A DNA stretch of 47,214 nucleotides, taken from positions 1 through 47,214 of the forward strand of contig JAYOFO010000013.1 of NCBI GenBank assembly GCA_038117265.1, read 5' to 3'. The translations under genes were made by a program, and so were the position numbers. The notes below the pieces were generated by a model. That model was not told where the DNA came from. It searched no databases and saw nothing but the letters and a program-made list of their open reading frames with translations. This DNA comes from JAYPUG01 sp038117265 (lineage in GTDB: Bacteria > Pseudomonadota > Alphaproteobacteria > UBA6615). Each line of letters opens with the position of its first letter. Position 1 is the first letter of the stretch. Below, piece after piece: positions 8,047 through 16,166 of this stretch.

Positions 8047-9546
8047 ATGGCGCCTGAGGCTTCAAAGAACACGAAGGCGCGGCCCGCGGCGGTCGTCGAC
8101 ATCGGGTCCAATTCGATCCGCCTGGTGGTGTTTCGCGACCGGTTGCGCGCGCCGACGGTGGTCTTCAACGAACGCGTGATCTGCGCCATCGGGCGCGACA
8201 TGGCCCGGACCGGGCGCCTGCATGCCGACGGCGTGGCACAGGCGCTCGCCAACCTGCCCCGTTTCAACGCGGTCATCCGTGCGGCCGGCGTCGACGACCC
8301 CGCCCTGCTGGCGACCGCGGCGACGCGCGAGGCCGAGGACGGCCCCGAATTCCTGAACCGTGTGGAGGACATCTTCGGACGTCCGGCGATCCAGCTCGAC
8401 GGCGACCAGGAGGCGCGGCTTGCGGCCGCGGGCGTGCTGTCCGGCATACCCGACGCGGCCGGCCTGGTGGCCGATCTGGGCGGCGGCAGCCTCGAGCTTG
8501 CGGGGGTGGGGGACGGCGCGGTCGGTGCCTATGGCAGCCTGCCACTCGGCCCGCTCCGCCTGACGTCGTCCTGGGGGACGGAGCGCGATGCGTTGAAGCC
8601 GCACATCGACGACACGCTGGATGCGTTCGACTGGATCGGCGAGGCGGTGGCGGACGGTGACATCTACATCGTCGGCGGCGCCTGGCGCGCGCTCGCGCGG
8701 CTCCACATGGTGCAGACCGGCTACCCGCTGCGGGTCATCCACAACTACCGGATCAGCCGGCGCGACACGCTCGAATTCTGCGATGTCGTCGCGGGGCTGG
8801 GGGAATCCACCCTGGCGCGCATCGAGGCGGTGCCCAAGGTACGCGCATCCTCGCTGCCCCTGGCCGCGTTGCTGCTGCACCGTTTGGTGGCGCGGTCGCG
8901 GCCGAAGCAGATCGTGTTCTCCGCCTACGGCATTCGCGAGGGTTGCCTGTTCGACGGGCTGTCGAAGAAGGCCCGCCAGACGGACCCGCTGATCGTCGCG
9001 TGCACCGAGATCGCCGCGCGCGAGAGCCGTTTCGCCGGTTCCGGCGACCTGTTTTTCGAGTGGATCGCCCCCCTGTTCGCGGACGAGAGCGCGGCCGAGC
9101 GCCGGCTGCGTCACGCCGCCTGCCTGCTGGCCGACATCGGCTGGCACGAGCATCCCGACTACCGGGCCGAGCAGGTCTATTTCCGTATCCTGCGCCTGCA
9201 GCTGCTCGCGCTGACCCATGTCGAGCGGGCGAAGATCGCCTTCGCCGTCTACCGGCGATATGGCGGGTCGCGCGGCGACCCGGCGCTGCGCGTGGTCGAT
9301 GCGCTGCTCGATGACGACGCCACCGCGTGGGCGCGGCGCCTCGGGGCAGCGCTGCGGCTCGCCACGACCCTGAGCGCGGGCAATTTCTCGCTTCTGGCGG
9401 GCGTGCGCCTCAGGCTCGACGGCGAGACGTTGCTGCTGGAAGTGTCGCGTGGCCACCAGGAGCTGATCGGCGACGTGGTGCGCAACCGGTTCGGCTCGCT
9501 CGCCCGCCGCGCGGGGCTCGAAGGACAGATCGTCGAGGAATCCTGA
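8047..9546 (+). CDS. ppx: Exopolyphosphatase (Ppx/GppA family)
   Basis: Hydrolyses terminal phosphates from polyphosphate; some members act on pppGpp. The 499-residue protein has the actin-like ATPase fold motifs VVDIGSNSIRLVVF near the N-terminus, TAATREAEDG, and GLVADLGGGSLEL, followed by a long C-terminal helical domain. The ATG at 8047 is preferred; an in-frame TTG lies 9 bases earlier. Location directly downstream of ppk1 favours the polyphosphatase role over GppA. The gene ends 7 bases from the end of the convergent rnd. Confidence 0.92.
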   Translation: MAPEASKNTKARPAAVVDIGSNSIRLVVFRDRLRAPTVVFNERVICAIGRDMARTGRLHADGVAQALANLPRFNAVIRAAGVDDPALLATAATREAEDGPEFLNRVEDIFGRPAIQLDGDQEARLAAAGVLSGIPDAAGLVADLGGGSLELAGVGDGAVGAYGSLPLGPLRLTSSWGTERDALKPHIDDTLDAFDWIGEAVADGDIYIVGGAWRALARLHMVQTGYPLRVIHNYRISRRDTLEFCDVVAGLGESTLARIEAVPKVRASSLPLAALLLHRLVARSRPKQIVFSAYGIREGCLFDGLSKKARQTDPLIVACTEIAARESRFAGSGDLFFEWIAPLFADESAAERRLRHAACLLADIGWHEHPDYRAEQVYFRILRLQLLALTHVERAKIAFAVYRRYGGSRGDPALRVVDALLDDDATAWARRLGAALRLATTLSAGNFSLLAGVRLRLDGETLLLEVSRGHQELIGDVVRNRFGSLARRAGLEGQIVEES

Positions 9547-9553
9547 CCGCGGC

Positions 9554-10807
9554 CTATTCGGCCGCCTCGGCCCCTTCGGTTTCCGTGCGTTTGCGCCGGC
9601 GCCGGCGGGCTCGCCGCGGGGCCGCTTCGGGCGCCGCCTCCGCTTCGGGATCGGGCGGCTCGGTCTCGACGATGCGGACCCGGCCGCGTCCCGCCGCGAG
9701 CGCGATCTCGCCCGCCTTCAGCCGCAGCGCGTCGGCCCCGAAGATCTCGTGCCGCCAGCCGGCGAGCGCCGCCACGTCGGCATCGTCATCGGCGGCAATG
9801 GCCTCGAGGTCGGCGGTGGTCGCGACCAGCTTCTGCGCCACGTTGTGGGTGTCGCACTTGTACTTCAGCAAGACCTTGAGCAGGTCGATTAGCGGCCCCG
9901 CGCCGGGCGGCAGCTGCAGCGGCTCGGGGATGGACGGGGCATCGGCGTTGGGCAATGCGCGCCCGGCCTCGATCGCGGCCAGCAGCCCCTGGCCCATCTT
10001 GCCCGACGCGAAGTTCTTCGGCACGCCGCGCACCCGCGACAGCGCGCCCTCGTTCTCGGGCGGCCGTGCAGCGATCTGTGCGATCACGTCGTCGCGCAGG
10101 ATGCGGTTGCGCGGCAGGTCGCGCGCCATCGCCTCGCGCTCGCGCCAGCCCGCGACCGCCTGCAGCATCGCCAGGTAGCGCGGCTGGTTACGCTTCGGCT
10201 TCAGGCGGCGCCAGGCCTCCTCGGGCACGACGGCATAGGCCGCCGGGTCGGCGAGCGCGGCCATCTCCTCCGCGATCCATTCCAGCCGGCCGTTGCCGCC
10301 GATCCGCTCGCGCAGGCGCTCATAGGCTGGCCGCAGATGGGTGACGTCGGCGAGCGCGTATTCGAGCTGGGAGTCCGACAGCGGCCGGTGCGCCCAGTCG
10401 GTGAAGCGGCTCGCCTTGTCGAGGCTGACCTTGGCCAGCTTGGCGATCAGCGTCTCGTAGCCCACCTGGTCGCCGAACCCGGCCACCATCGCCGCCACCT
10501 GGGTGTCGAACAGCGGGACGGGGACGACCCCGCCATCGTTGTAGAAGATCTCGATGTCCTGCTTGGCCGCGTGCATCACCTTGAGCACGTTTTCGTCGGC
10601 GATCAGGTCCCACAGCGGCTGCAGGTCGATGCCGTCGGCCAGCGGGTCGATGATCGCGGCATCGTCCGGCCCCGCGACCTGCACCAGGCACAGTTCGGGC
10701 CAGAACGTGCCCTCGCGCATGAACTCGGTGTCGACGGTGATATATTCGGCGTCGGCGAGGACCCCGCAGAAGGCGGCGAGGTCGCCGGACTCGGTGATCA
10801 CATGCAT
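9554..10807 (-). CDS. rnd: Ribonuclease D
   Basis: 3'-5' exoribonuclease of the DEDD family that trims tRNA and other stable RNA precursors. Exo I is DTEFMRE (from Asp26), and the later motifs KVMHAAKQDIEIF and LEYALADVTHL fit Exo II and III. One or two HRDC-like helical regions follow. The 417 residues exceed the usual 375-390 because of a C-terminal tail rich in Glu, Ala and Arg (about the last 35 residues), probably disordered. It is divergent from aspS; the two share a 160-bp gap. Confidence 0.94.
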   Translation of the reverse strand: MHVITESGDLAAFCGVLADAEYITVDTEFMREGTFWPELCLVQVAGPDDAAIIDPLADGIDLQPLWDLIADENVLKVMHAAKQDIEIFYNDGGVVPVPLFDTQVAAMVAGFGDQVGYETLIAKLAKVSLDKASRFTDWAHRPLSDSQLEYALADVTHLRPAYERLRERIGGNGRLEWIAEEMAALADPAAYAVVPEEAWRRLKPKRNQPRYLAMLQAVAGWREREAMARDLPRNRILRDDVIAQIAARPPENEGALSRVRGVPKNFASGKMGQGLLAAIEAGRALPNADAPSIPEPLQLPPGAGPLIDLLKVLLKYKCDTHNVAQKLVATTADLEAIAADDDADVAALAGWRHEIFGADALRLKAGEIALAAGRGRVRIVETEPPDPEAEAAPEAAPRRARRRRRKRTETEGAEAAE

Positions 10808-10967
10808 GGCCCGGTTCTACACGGATTCGACGGGGGCGAGAAGCCGCGCGGCGCCGTCGGGGGCAGCCGCACGGCGTCTGGCCTTGACAGGTGCGGGCGA
10901 TCCGTGGCCATTGGCGCGCGCGGGGCGCAAGCGCCCGAAATCCCACGATTCTTCCGAGTTCACGACG

Positions 10968-12776
10968 ATGCATCCGTACCGAACCCACACCTGCGGCGAA
11001 CTGCGCGAGGACCTTGCCGACGAGACGGTCCGCCTGTCGGGCTGGATCCACCGCAAGCGCGACCACGGCAACCTGCTGTTCGTCGACCTGCGCGACCAGT
11101 TCGGCATCACCCAGTGCGTGATCGACACCTCCAGCCCGATCTTCTCCACGGTCGAGGATGCGCGCCTGGAATCGGTGCTGACCGTGACCGGCCCGGTGGT
11201 CAAGCGCTCGGCCGAGACCGTGAACGCCGCCATCCCGACGGGCCATGTCGAGGTGCAGATCGGGCAAGTGAACGTCGAGAACCCCGCCGAGCTGCTGCCG
11301 CTGCAGGTCAATTCCGACGAGGACACGGGCGAGGAAATCCGCCTGCGCTACCGCTATCTCGACCTGCGCCGCGAGAAGGTGGCGCGCAACATCCTGCTGC
11401 GCAACGACGTCATCGCCTCGATCCGCCGGCGGATGATCGAGGGCGGCTTCAAGGAGTTCCAGACCCCGATCCTGACCGCGTCCTCGCCCGAGGGCGCGCG
11501 CGACTATCTGGTGCCGTCGCGCCTGCATCCGGGCAAGTTCTACGCGCTGCCCCAGGCGCCGCAGCAGTTCAAGCAGCTGCTTATGGTCGCGGGCTTCGAC
11601 AAGTACTTCCAGATCGCGCCGTGCTTCCGCGACGAGGATGCGCGCGCCGACCGCTCGCCGGGCGAGTTCTACCAGCTCGATTTCGAGATGGCCTACGTCA
11701 CCCAGGACGATGTCTTCGCCGCCATCGAGCCGGTGATCGCGGGCGTGTTCGAGGAGTTCGCCGGCTTCGGCCGCGACGCGGCCTGGTCGGTCACCCCGAC
11801 GCCGTTCCCGCGCATCCCCTATGCCGAGGCGCTGCTGAAGTACGGCTCGGACAAGCCCGACCTGCGCAATCCGATCGAGATCGCCGACGTGGCCGAGGTG
11901 TTCGCGGGGTCGGACTTCAAAATCTTCGCCGGGCTGGTCGCCAAGGGCGGCACCGTGCGCGCGATCCCCGCGCCGGGCGGCGGCGCGCAGCCGCGCAGCT
12001 GGTTCGACGGGCTGAACGACTGGGCGCGCGGCGAGGGCGCGCCGGGGCTCGGCTACATCGTCTTCGAGGGCGGCGAGGGCAAGGGCCCGATCGCCAAGTT
12101 CGTCGCCGGCGAGCGGCTGGCCCGGCTCAAGGAGCTGACCGGGCTGGGCGATGGCGACGCGGTGTTCTTCTCCGCCGGAGATCCGGACGATGCGGCGGAA
12201 CTGGCGGGCAAGGCGCGCACGAGGATCGGCACCGATCTGGGCCTGGTCGCGGGCGGGCGCTACGATTTCTGCTGGATCGTCGACTACCCGATGTACGAGC
12301 GCGACCGGGACACCGGCAAGATCGAGTTCTCCCACAACCCGTTCTCGATGCCCCAGGGCGGGCTCGAAGCGCTGGAGGGTCAGGACCCGCTCGACGTGCT
12401 GGCCTGGCAGTACGACATCGTGTGCAACGGGGTCGAGCTGTCGTCGGGCGCGATCCGGAACCACCGCCCCGACATCATGGTCAAGGCGTTCGAGATCGCC
12501 GGCTACGACCGCGAGACGGTCGAGCGCGAGTTCGCGGGCATGTTCAACGCCTTCCGCTTCGGCGCCCCGCCCCATGGCGGCTCGGCGCCGGGCATCGACC
12601 GCATCGTCATGCTGATCGCCGACGAGCCGAACATCCGCGAGGTCATCGCCTTCCCGATGAACCAGCGGGCCGAGGACCTGATGATGGGTGCGCCGGCCGA
12701 GGTGGACGACACGCGCCTGCGCGAGCTGCACCTGCGCAAGGTGCTGCCCAAGGGCGCGGAGAAGGCGAAGGACTGA
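10968..12776 (+). CDS. aspS: Aspartyl-tRNA synthetase, probably non-discriminating (Asp/Asn)
   Basis: Class II synthetase of 602 residues with the anticodon-binding OB fold, the catalytic core (motif 2 around FRDEDARADRSPGEF, motif 3 around GGSAPGIDRIVML) and the bacterial GAD insertion domain. In the anticodon-binding loop it reads RDHGNLLF, with His33 where discriminating enzymes such as that of E. coli have Leu; this His is characteristic of enzymes that also charge tRNA-Asn. With gatCAB in the same window, it probably makes Asp-tRNA-Asn for transamidation. The ATG at 10968 gives the family N-terminus. A TTGACA hexamer at 10884 with a poor -10 may be its promoter. Confidence 0.96.
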   Translation: MHPYRTHTCGELREDLADETVRLSGWIHRKRDHGNLLFVDLRDQFGITQCVIDTSSPIFSTVEDARLESVLTVTGPVVKRSAETVNAAIPTGHVEVQIGQVNVENPAELLPLQVNSDEDTGEEIRLRYRYLDLRREKVARNILLRNDVIASIRRRMIEGGFKEFQTPILTASSPEGARDYLVPSRLHPGKFYALPQAPQQFKQLLMVAGFDKYFQIAPCFRDEDARADRSPGEFYQLDFEMAYVTQDDVFAAIEPVIAGVFEEFAGFGRDAAWSVTPTPFPRIPYAEALLKYGSDKPDLRNPIEIADVAEVFAGSDFKIFAGLVAKGGTVRAIPAPGGGAQPRSWFDGLNDWARGEGAPGLGYIVFEGGEGKGPIAKFVAGERLARLKELTGLGDGDAVFFSAGDPDDAAELAGKARTRIGTDLGLVAGGRYDFCWIVDYPMYERDRDTGKIEFSHNPFSMPQGGLEALEGQDPLDVLAWQYDIVCNGVELSSGAIRNHRPDIMVKAFEIAGYDRETVEREFAGMFNAFRFGAPPHGGSAPGIDRIVMLIADEPNIREVIAFPMNQRAEDLMMGAPAEVDDTRLRELHLRKVLPKGAEKAKD

Positions 12777-12801
12777 ACCAACGGAATTCCGGGGGGAATC
12801 G

Positions 12802-13602
12802 ATGAACATCGAACTGAACGGCGTCACCTTCCGCTACGAGATCGACGGGCCTGAAGGGGCCCCCTGGATCGTGTTCTCCAACTCGCTGACCACCGACGTC
12901 TCTATGTGGGGCGGCGAGGTCGCGCAGCTCGAGGATCGCTACCGCATCCTGCGCTACGACACGCGCGGGCACGGCCAGACCGACGCCGTTCCCGGGCCCT
13001 ACAGCCTCGACATGCTGGTCGGCGACGTGGTCGCGCTGATGGATGCCGTGGGCATCGACCGCGCCCATTATGTCGGCCTGTCGCTGGGCGGGATGACAGG
13101 CATCGGGCTGGCCATCGCCCATCCCGACCGGCTGATCAGCATGGCGGCGTGCGACGCGCGCGCCTATGCGCCGCCGGAATGGGCCGCGCTGTGGATCGAC
13201 CGGATGGCGCTGGCCCGCGAGAAGGGCATGGAAGCGCTGGTCGAGCCGACAGTCGAGCGCTGGTTCACCGAGGGCTTCCGCGCGCAGCCCGAGAATGCGG
13301 CCGCGCTCGATGGCATTCGGCGGATGATCCGCGAGACCTCGGTCGAGGGCTACACCGGCTGCGGCCAGGCGCTGCAGAAGCTCGATTTCCGCGCCGGGCT
13401 GGCCGGCATCACGGTGCCCTGCCTGTTCATGACGGGTCAGTCGGACGGGAGCACGCCGCCCGCGGCCTCGCACGAGATGGCCGACGCCGTGCCGGGGTCG
13501 ACCTGCGTGATCGTCGATCCGGCCTCGCACATCTCGAACATCGAGAACCCGGCCCAGTTCGACGCCGCGCTGTTCGCGCACATCGCGGCGGCGGGCGCGT
13601 AG
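12802..13602 (+). CDS. Alpha/beta hydrolase, 3-oxoadipate enol-lactonase (PcaD)-like
   Basis: A 266-residue alpha/beta hydrolase with nucleophile Ser94 in GLSLGGM, Asp215 in GQSDGSTP and His243 in ASHISNIENP. The family profile resembles PcaD, which opens 3-oxoadipate enol-lactone in protocatechuate breakdown, but no other genes of that pathway are nearby, so the substrate is uncertain. The start has GGGGGGAA upstream, 25 bases after aspS. The last 16 codons lie in a 48-bp segment that recurs at 15225, beyond the Sel1 gene. Confidence 0.78.
   Translation: MNIELNGVTFRYEIDGPEGAPWIVFSNSLTTDVSMWGGEVAQLEDRYRILRYDTRGHGQTDAVPGPYSLDMLVGDVVALMDAVGIDRAHYVGLSLGGMTGIGLAIAHPDRLISMAACDARAYAPPEWAALWIDRMALAREKGMEALVEPTVERWFTEGFRAQPENAAALDGIRRMIRETSVEGYTGCGQALQKLDFRAGLAGITVPCLFMTGQSDGSTPPAASHEMADAVPGSTCVIVDPASHISNIENPAQFDAALFAHIAAAGA
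13548..13595 (+). repeat. 48-bp direct repeat, copy 1 (3' end of PcaD-like gene)
   Basis: Matches 15225-15272 at 47 of 48 positions, with one C/T difference. It codes for the C-terminal NPAQFDAALFAHIAAAG of the hydrolase. The two copies bracket 1,629 bp that contain only the Sel1-repeat gene. Confidence 0.9.
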
Positions 13603-13609
13603 GCCGCCG

Positions 13610-15133
13610 TCAGTCCGTCGCGCCTCGGATCGTCGAACTCCCGTTGTCGATGGGGCCGATGAGTGCGCAGCCAGCTGCGATGCGCCGATCGGCGTCGGCC
13701 CGTTCCGCCTCTGACAGCGACTGCGCCGCACGGCCGCGGTTCTGCGTCGCTTGCGGGCCGCCGCCAAGCCGCGCGGCGATGCCGAACCACAGATAGGCCT
13801 CGGCCATGTCGCGCGGTGTGCCCGTACCCGTCGCGTACGCGATCCCCAGCGCAAGCTGTGCCCGGGCGTAGCCCTGCTCCGCCGATTTCCGGTACCACGC
13901 TGCCGCCAACGACGGGTTCTCGGGCCGGCCATGGCCGCGCGCATGGATGATGCCAAGGTTGAACTGCGCGCGCGCATGGCCCTGCTCGGCGGCCGCCTCG
14001 AGCCAGTCCGCGCCGGCTGCCGGATCGGCCGCCAATCCGGGCGCGCCCCTGTAGAGCAGGTTTCCGAGATTGTAGCGGGCGCTCGCGTTGCCCTGTGCGG
14101 CGGCCTGCCGGTAAAGCGCGGCAGCGGCCGCGGCGTCGCGGGGAACCCCGCGGCCCAGCTCGTAGAGGGTGCCGAGACTGAACTGGGCCTCGTGGTTTCC
14201 CCCGTCGGCGGCCCGCCGGTACCAACGGGCGGCCGCGGCATCGTCGGGTTCGACGCCCCAGCCCTTTTCGTACACGATTCCGACATTCAGCTCGGCGTTG
14301 TCGTTGCCCGGGGCTGCGGCGCGGAGGAACCACTGCAATGCGAGTGTCGGATCCTGCTGCACACCGTGGCCGCGCAGGTGGAGCGCCCCGATGTTGAGCT
14401 GGGCGCCGGGATGGCCGGCGTCGGCCGCGCGTCGGTACCACATGGCGGCCGCGTCATGGTCGATATCGATGGTGCCGCGCGCACCGCCAGGTCCACCGCG
14501 GTAGAGCAGGTTCGCGAGGTTCACCTGGGCGAAGGCGTTGCCGCCCTCGGCGGCGCGCCGGAACCAGTCGGCCGCGGCGCGCAGATCCTGTTCGACGCCT
14601 TGGCCGAGAAAGTGGAGCAGGCCGAGATTGAGCTGGGCGTGGGTGTGGCCCTGCTCCGCCGCCTTGCGAAACCACGGCACCGCGGCGGCGTGGTTTCGTG
14701 CGGTTGCGACGCCCAGCATGTGGGTCTGACCCAGATTGAACTGCGCGAAGGGGTCTCCCTGATCCGCCGCACGCCGGTACCAATCGCGGGCCGCCTCCAT
14801 GTCCGGCGTCACGCCGAGGCCCAGCTGGTAGATCAGGCCGAGATTGTATTGGGCGAGGTTGTGGCCACGTGCGGCGGCCAGGCCGAACCAGTGCAACGCC
14901 TCGCCGTAATCACGGGGCACACCGCGCCCGAGGGCGAATGCGGATTCCAGCTGGTTTGCCGCATCCGCGTCGCCGTCGACGGCCGCGCTGCGCAGACGGT
15001 CGATGTTCCGATCGACGGTGAACGTGTTCCCGCCGCGAAAACCGGGATCATCGGCGTTGCCGACCGTCGCGCTGGCGGACAACGGGGACAGCAGCGTGAA
15101 TGCCACGGCGACAAGGGCGATCGTGCGATTCAT
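13610..15133 (-). CDS. Exported Sel1-repeat protein
   Basis: A 507-residue protein starting with a signal peptide (hydrophobic residues 4-22, likely cleavage after ASA) and followed by about 11 tandem Sel1-like repeats of roughly 36 residues (pattern AQFNLG...GVPRD...A..WYRKAAEQG), with a longer unit in the middle. Sel1 repeats form helical solenoids that bind partner proteins; no catalytic domain is visible. The partner is unknown. The gene is antisense to its neighbours and, with little flanking DNA, sits between two copies of a 48-bp direct repeat, which suggests insertion into an older hydrolase-VOC junction. The ATG at 15133 starts the signal peptide. Confidence 0.85.
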   Translation of the reverse strand: MNRTIALVAVAFTLLSPLSASATVGNADDPGFRGGNTFTVDRNIDRLRSAAVDGDADAANQLESAFALGRGVPRDYGEALHWFGLAAARGHNLAQYNLGLIYQLGLGVTPDMEAARDWYRRAADQGDPFAQFNLGQTHMLGVATARNHAAAVPWFRKAAEQGHTHAQLNLGLLHFLGQGVEQDLRAAADWFRRAAEGGNAFAQVNLANLLYRGGPGGARGTIDIDHDAAAMWYRRAADAGHPGAQLNIGALHLRGHGVQQDPTLALQWFLRAAAPGNDNAELNVGIVYEKGWGVEPDDAAAARWYRRAADGGNHEAQFSLGTLYELGRGVPRDAAAAAALYRQAAAQGNASARYNLGNLLYRGAPGLAADPAAGADWLEAAAEQGHARAQFNLGIIHARGHGRPENPSLAAAWYRKSAEQGYARAQLALGIAYATGTGTPRDMAEAYLWFGIAARLGGGPQATQNRGRAAQSLSEAERADADRRIAAGCALIGPIDNGSSTIRGATD

Positions 15134-15224
15134 CGGCGTACAGATATCACGAGCGAGGTGTATCCGCATTTGAGGTTGCTCAATTCGCGATATCCCGACG
15201 CCGGAAAAGGGCACGGTCACCGCG

Positions 15225-15272
15225 CCCGGCCCAGTTCGACGCCGCGCTGTTCGCGCATATCGCGGCGGCGGG
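15225..15272 (+). repeat. 48-bp direct repeat, copy 2 (orphan hydrolase tail)
   Basis: A 47/48 copy of the 3' end of the PcaD-like gene, here without the rest of the gene and without its stop codon. It lies in the 263-bp gap between the Sel1 gene start and the VOC gene. The remainder of the gap shows no gene. Confidence 0.9.
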
Positions 15273-15396
15273 AAACGGAGCGCGGCGCGTTGTCGCGCCG
15301 ATTGACCCCGATCAACGCGCTGGGCATCGTAATCGTCGAGATTTCGAGCCATCGCGGCGAACGCCGCGCGCCAACGACGATCACGGGAGCCCTGCC

Positions 15397-15939
15397 ATGT
15401 CCGGCGCCATCCGACCCCAACTCACACATGTCGGCCTGCACACGCGCGACATGGAGAAAATGGTCGCCTTCTACACGGGGGCGTTCGGCCTGATCGTATC
15501 GGATCAGGGGACGTTCGGGCCCGACAAGGCGCGCATCGTGTTCATGTCGGCGACGCCCGACGAGCATCATCAGTTCGTGCTGCTCGAGGGCGGGCCCGAG
15601 AAGGGCGCGCCGCGCACCTCGCAGCAGATTTCGTTCCTCGTCGGCTCGCTCGACGAGTTGCGCGATATGCACGACAGGGTGTGCGCGGCGGGCTGCTCCG
15701 TCGACCGCATGGTCACCCACGGCAACGCCTGGTCCTGCTACTTCATGGATCCCGAGGAAAACCGGATCGAGATCTACGCCCACACGCCGTGGCACATCCC
15801 GCAGCCCCATGCGCACCCGTTCGACCTATCGAAGCCGAACGACGAGATCATGGCGGAGACCGAGGCGCACTGCCGCGAGGATCCGGGCTTCATGCCGGCC
15901 GCGGAACGCCGGGCGAAGATGGCCGAGGTGATCGGCTAG
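15397..15939 (+). CDS. VOC (glyoxalase/extradiol dioxygenase superfamily) protein
   Basis: A 180-residue single-module vicinal-oxygen-chelate protein. The opening LTHVGLHTRDMEKMVAFYT and the closing FMDPEENRIEIYAHTPWHIP give the expected His and Glu metal-ligand positions. Such proteins include catechol 2,3-dioxygenases, glyoxalases and resistance proteins; the reaction cannot be fixed from sequence. A C-terminal tail of about 45 residues follows the domain. The start has GGGAG 8 bases upstream. Copy 2 of the hydrolase repeat suggests it once followed the PcaD-like gene directly, so both could belong to one aromatic-degradation unit. Confidence 0.8.
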   Translation: MSGAIRPQLTHVGLHTRDMEKMVAFYTGAFGLIVSDQGTFGPDKARIVFMSATPDEHHQFVLLEGGPEKGAPRTSQQISFLVGSLDELRDMHDRVCAAGCSVDRMVTHGNAWSCYFMDPEENRIEIYAHTPWHIPQPHAHPFDLSKPNDEIMAETEAHCREDPGFMPAAERRAKMAEVIG

Positions 15940-15949
15940 CCGGCGGCGC

Positions 15950-15978
15950 TTGCGGGCATTTTCGTAAAGCCCGATATT
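15950..15978 (+). promoter_or_regulatory. Possible promoter of the truncated plus-strand gene
   Basis: TTGCGG (15950-15955), 17-base spacer, GATATT (15973-15978), inside a locally AT-richer stretch and followed by an excellent ribosome site at 16075. Low-confidence match. Confidence 0.3.
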
Positions 15979-16088
15979 CTAAAACTTTCCGATTTCTTAA
16001 CGGCTCCCTAGGCGTGCCGGCACGAGGCTGTGCCTTGCGATGTCGCGCGAGGTTTGGGGCCTTGCGCGCGAACCAGGGGAGAGAATCC

Positions 16089-16166
16089 ATGACAGACCGT
16101 GTCACGGGCTGGGTCGTCGCGTCCGCAGGAACGGCGCGGCCACGCGCGACAGGGCCGACAGGGTGA
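16089..16166 (+). pseudogene. 5' stub of a lost gene, overlapping the end of nnrS
   Basis: An ATG at 16089 preceded by AGGGGAGAG (16075-16083) at ideal distance begins MTDRVTGWVV, but the frame closes after 25 codons within sequence antisense to nnrS. The strong ribosome site and upstream promoter-like hexamers suggest a real gene start whose body has been removed. Its identity cannot be told from so few residues. The likely junction is between about 16110 and 16131. It could instead be a genuine 25-residue peptide. Confidence 0.45.

Noticed and set aside
10320..12827. An 835-codon open frame antisense to aspS
   Set aside because: High GC third positions keep antisense frames open; its protein is Arg/Ala/Asp-rich without family motifs, while the plus strand codes for a complete AspRS.
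13610..15133. Regular spacing of similar DNA words suggesting a CRISPR or satellite
   Set aside because: The period of about 108 bases is that of 36-residue Sel1 repeats in a coding frame; the units are diverged at DNA level.
15940..16035. Single TTAAC half-site as a CtrA box, like others near 23960, 25638 and 30575
   Set aside because: Only one TTAA half is present at each place; no second half at the right spacing.
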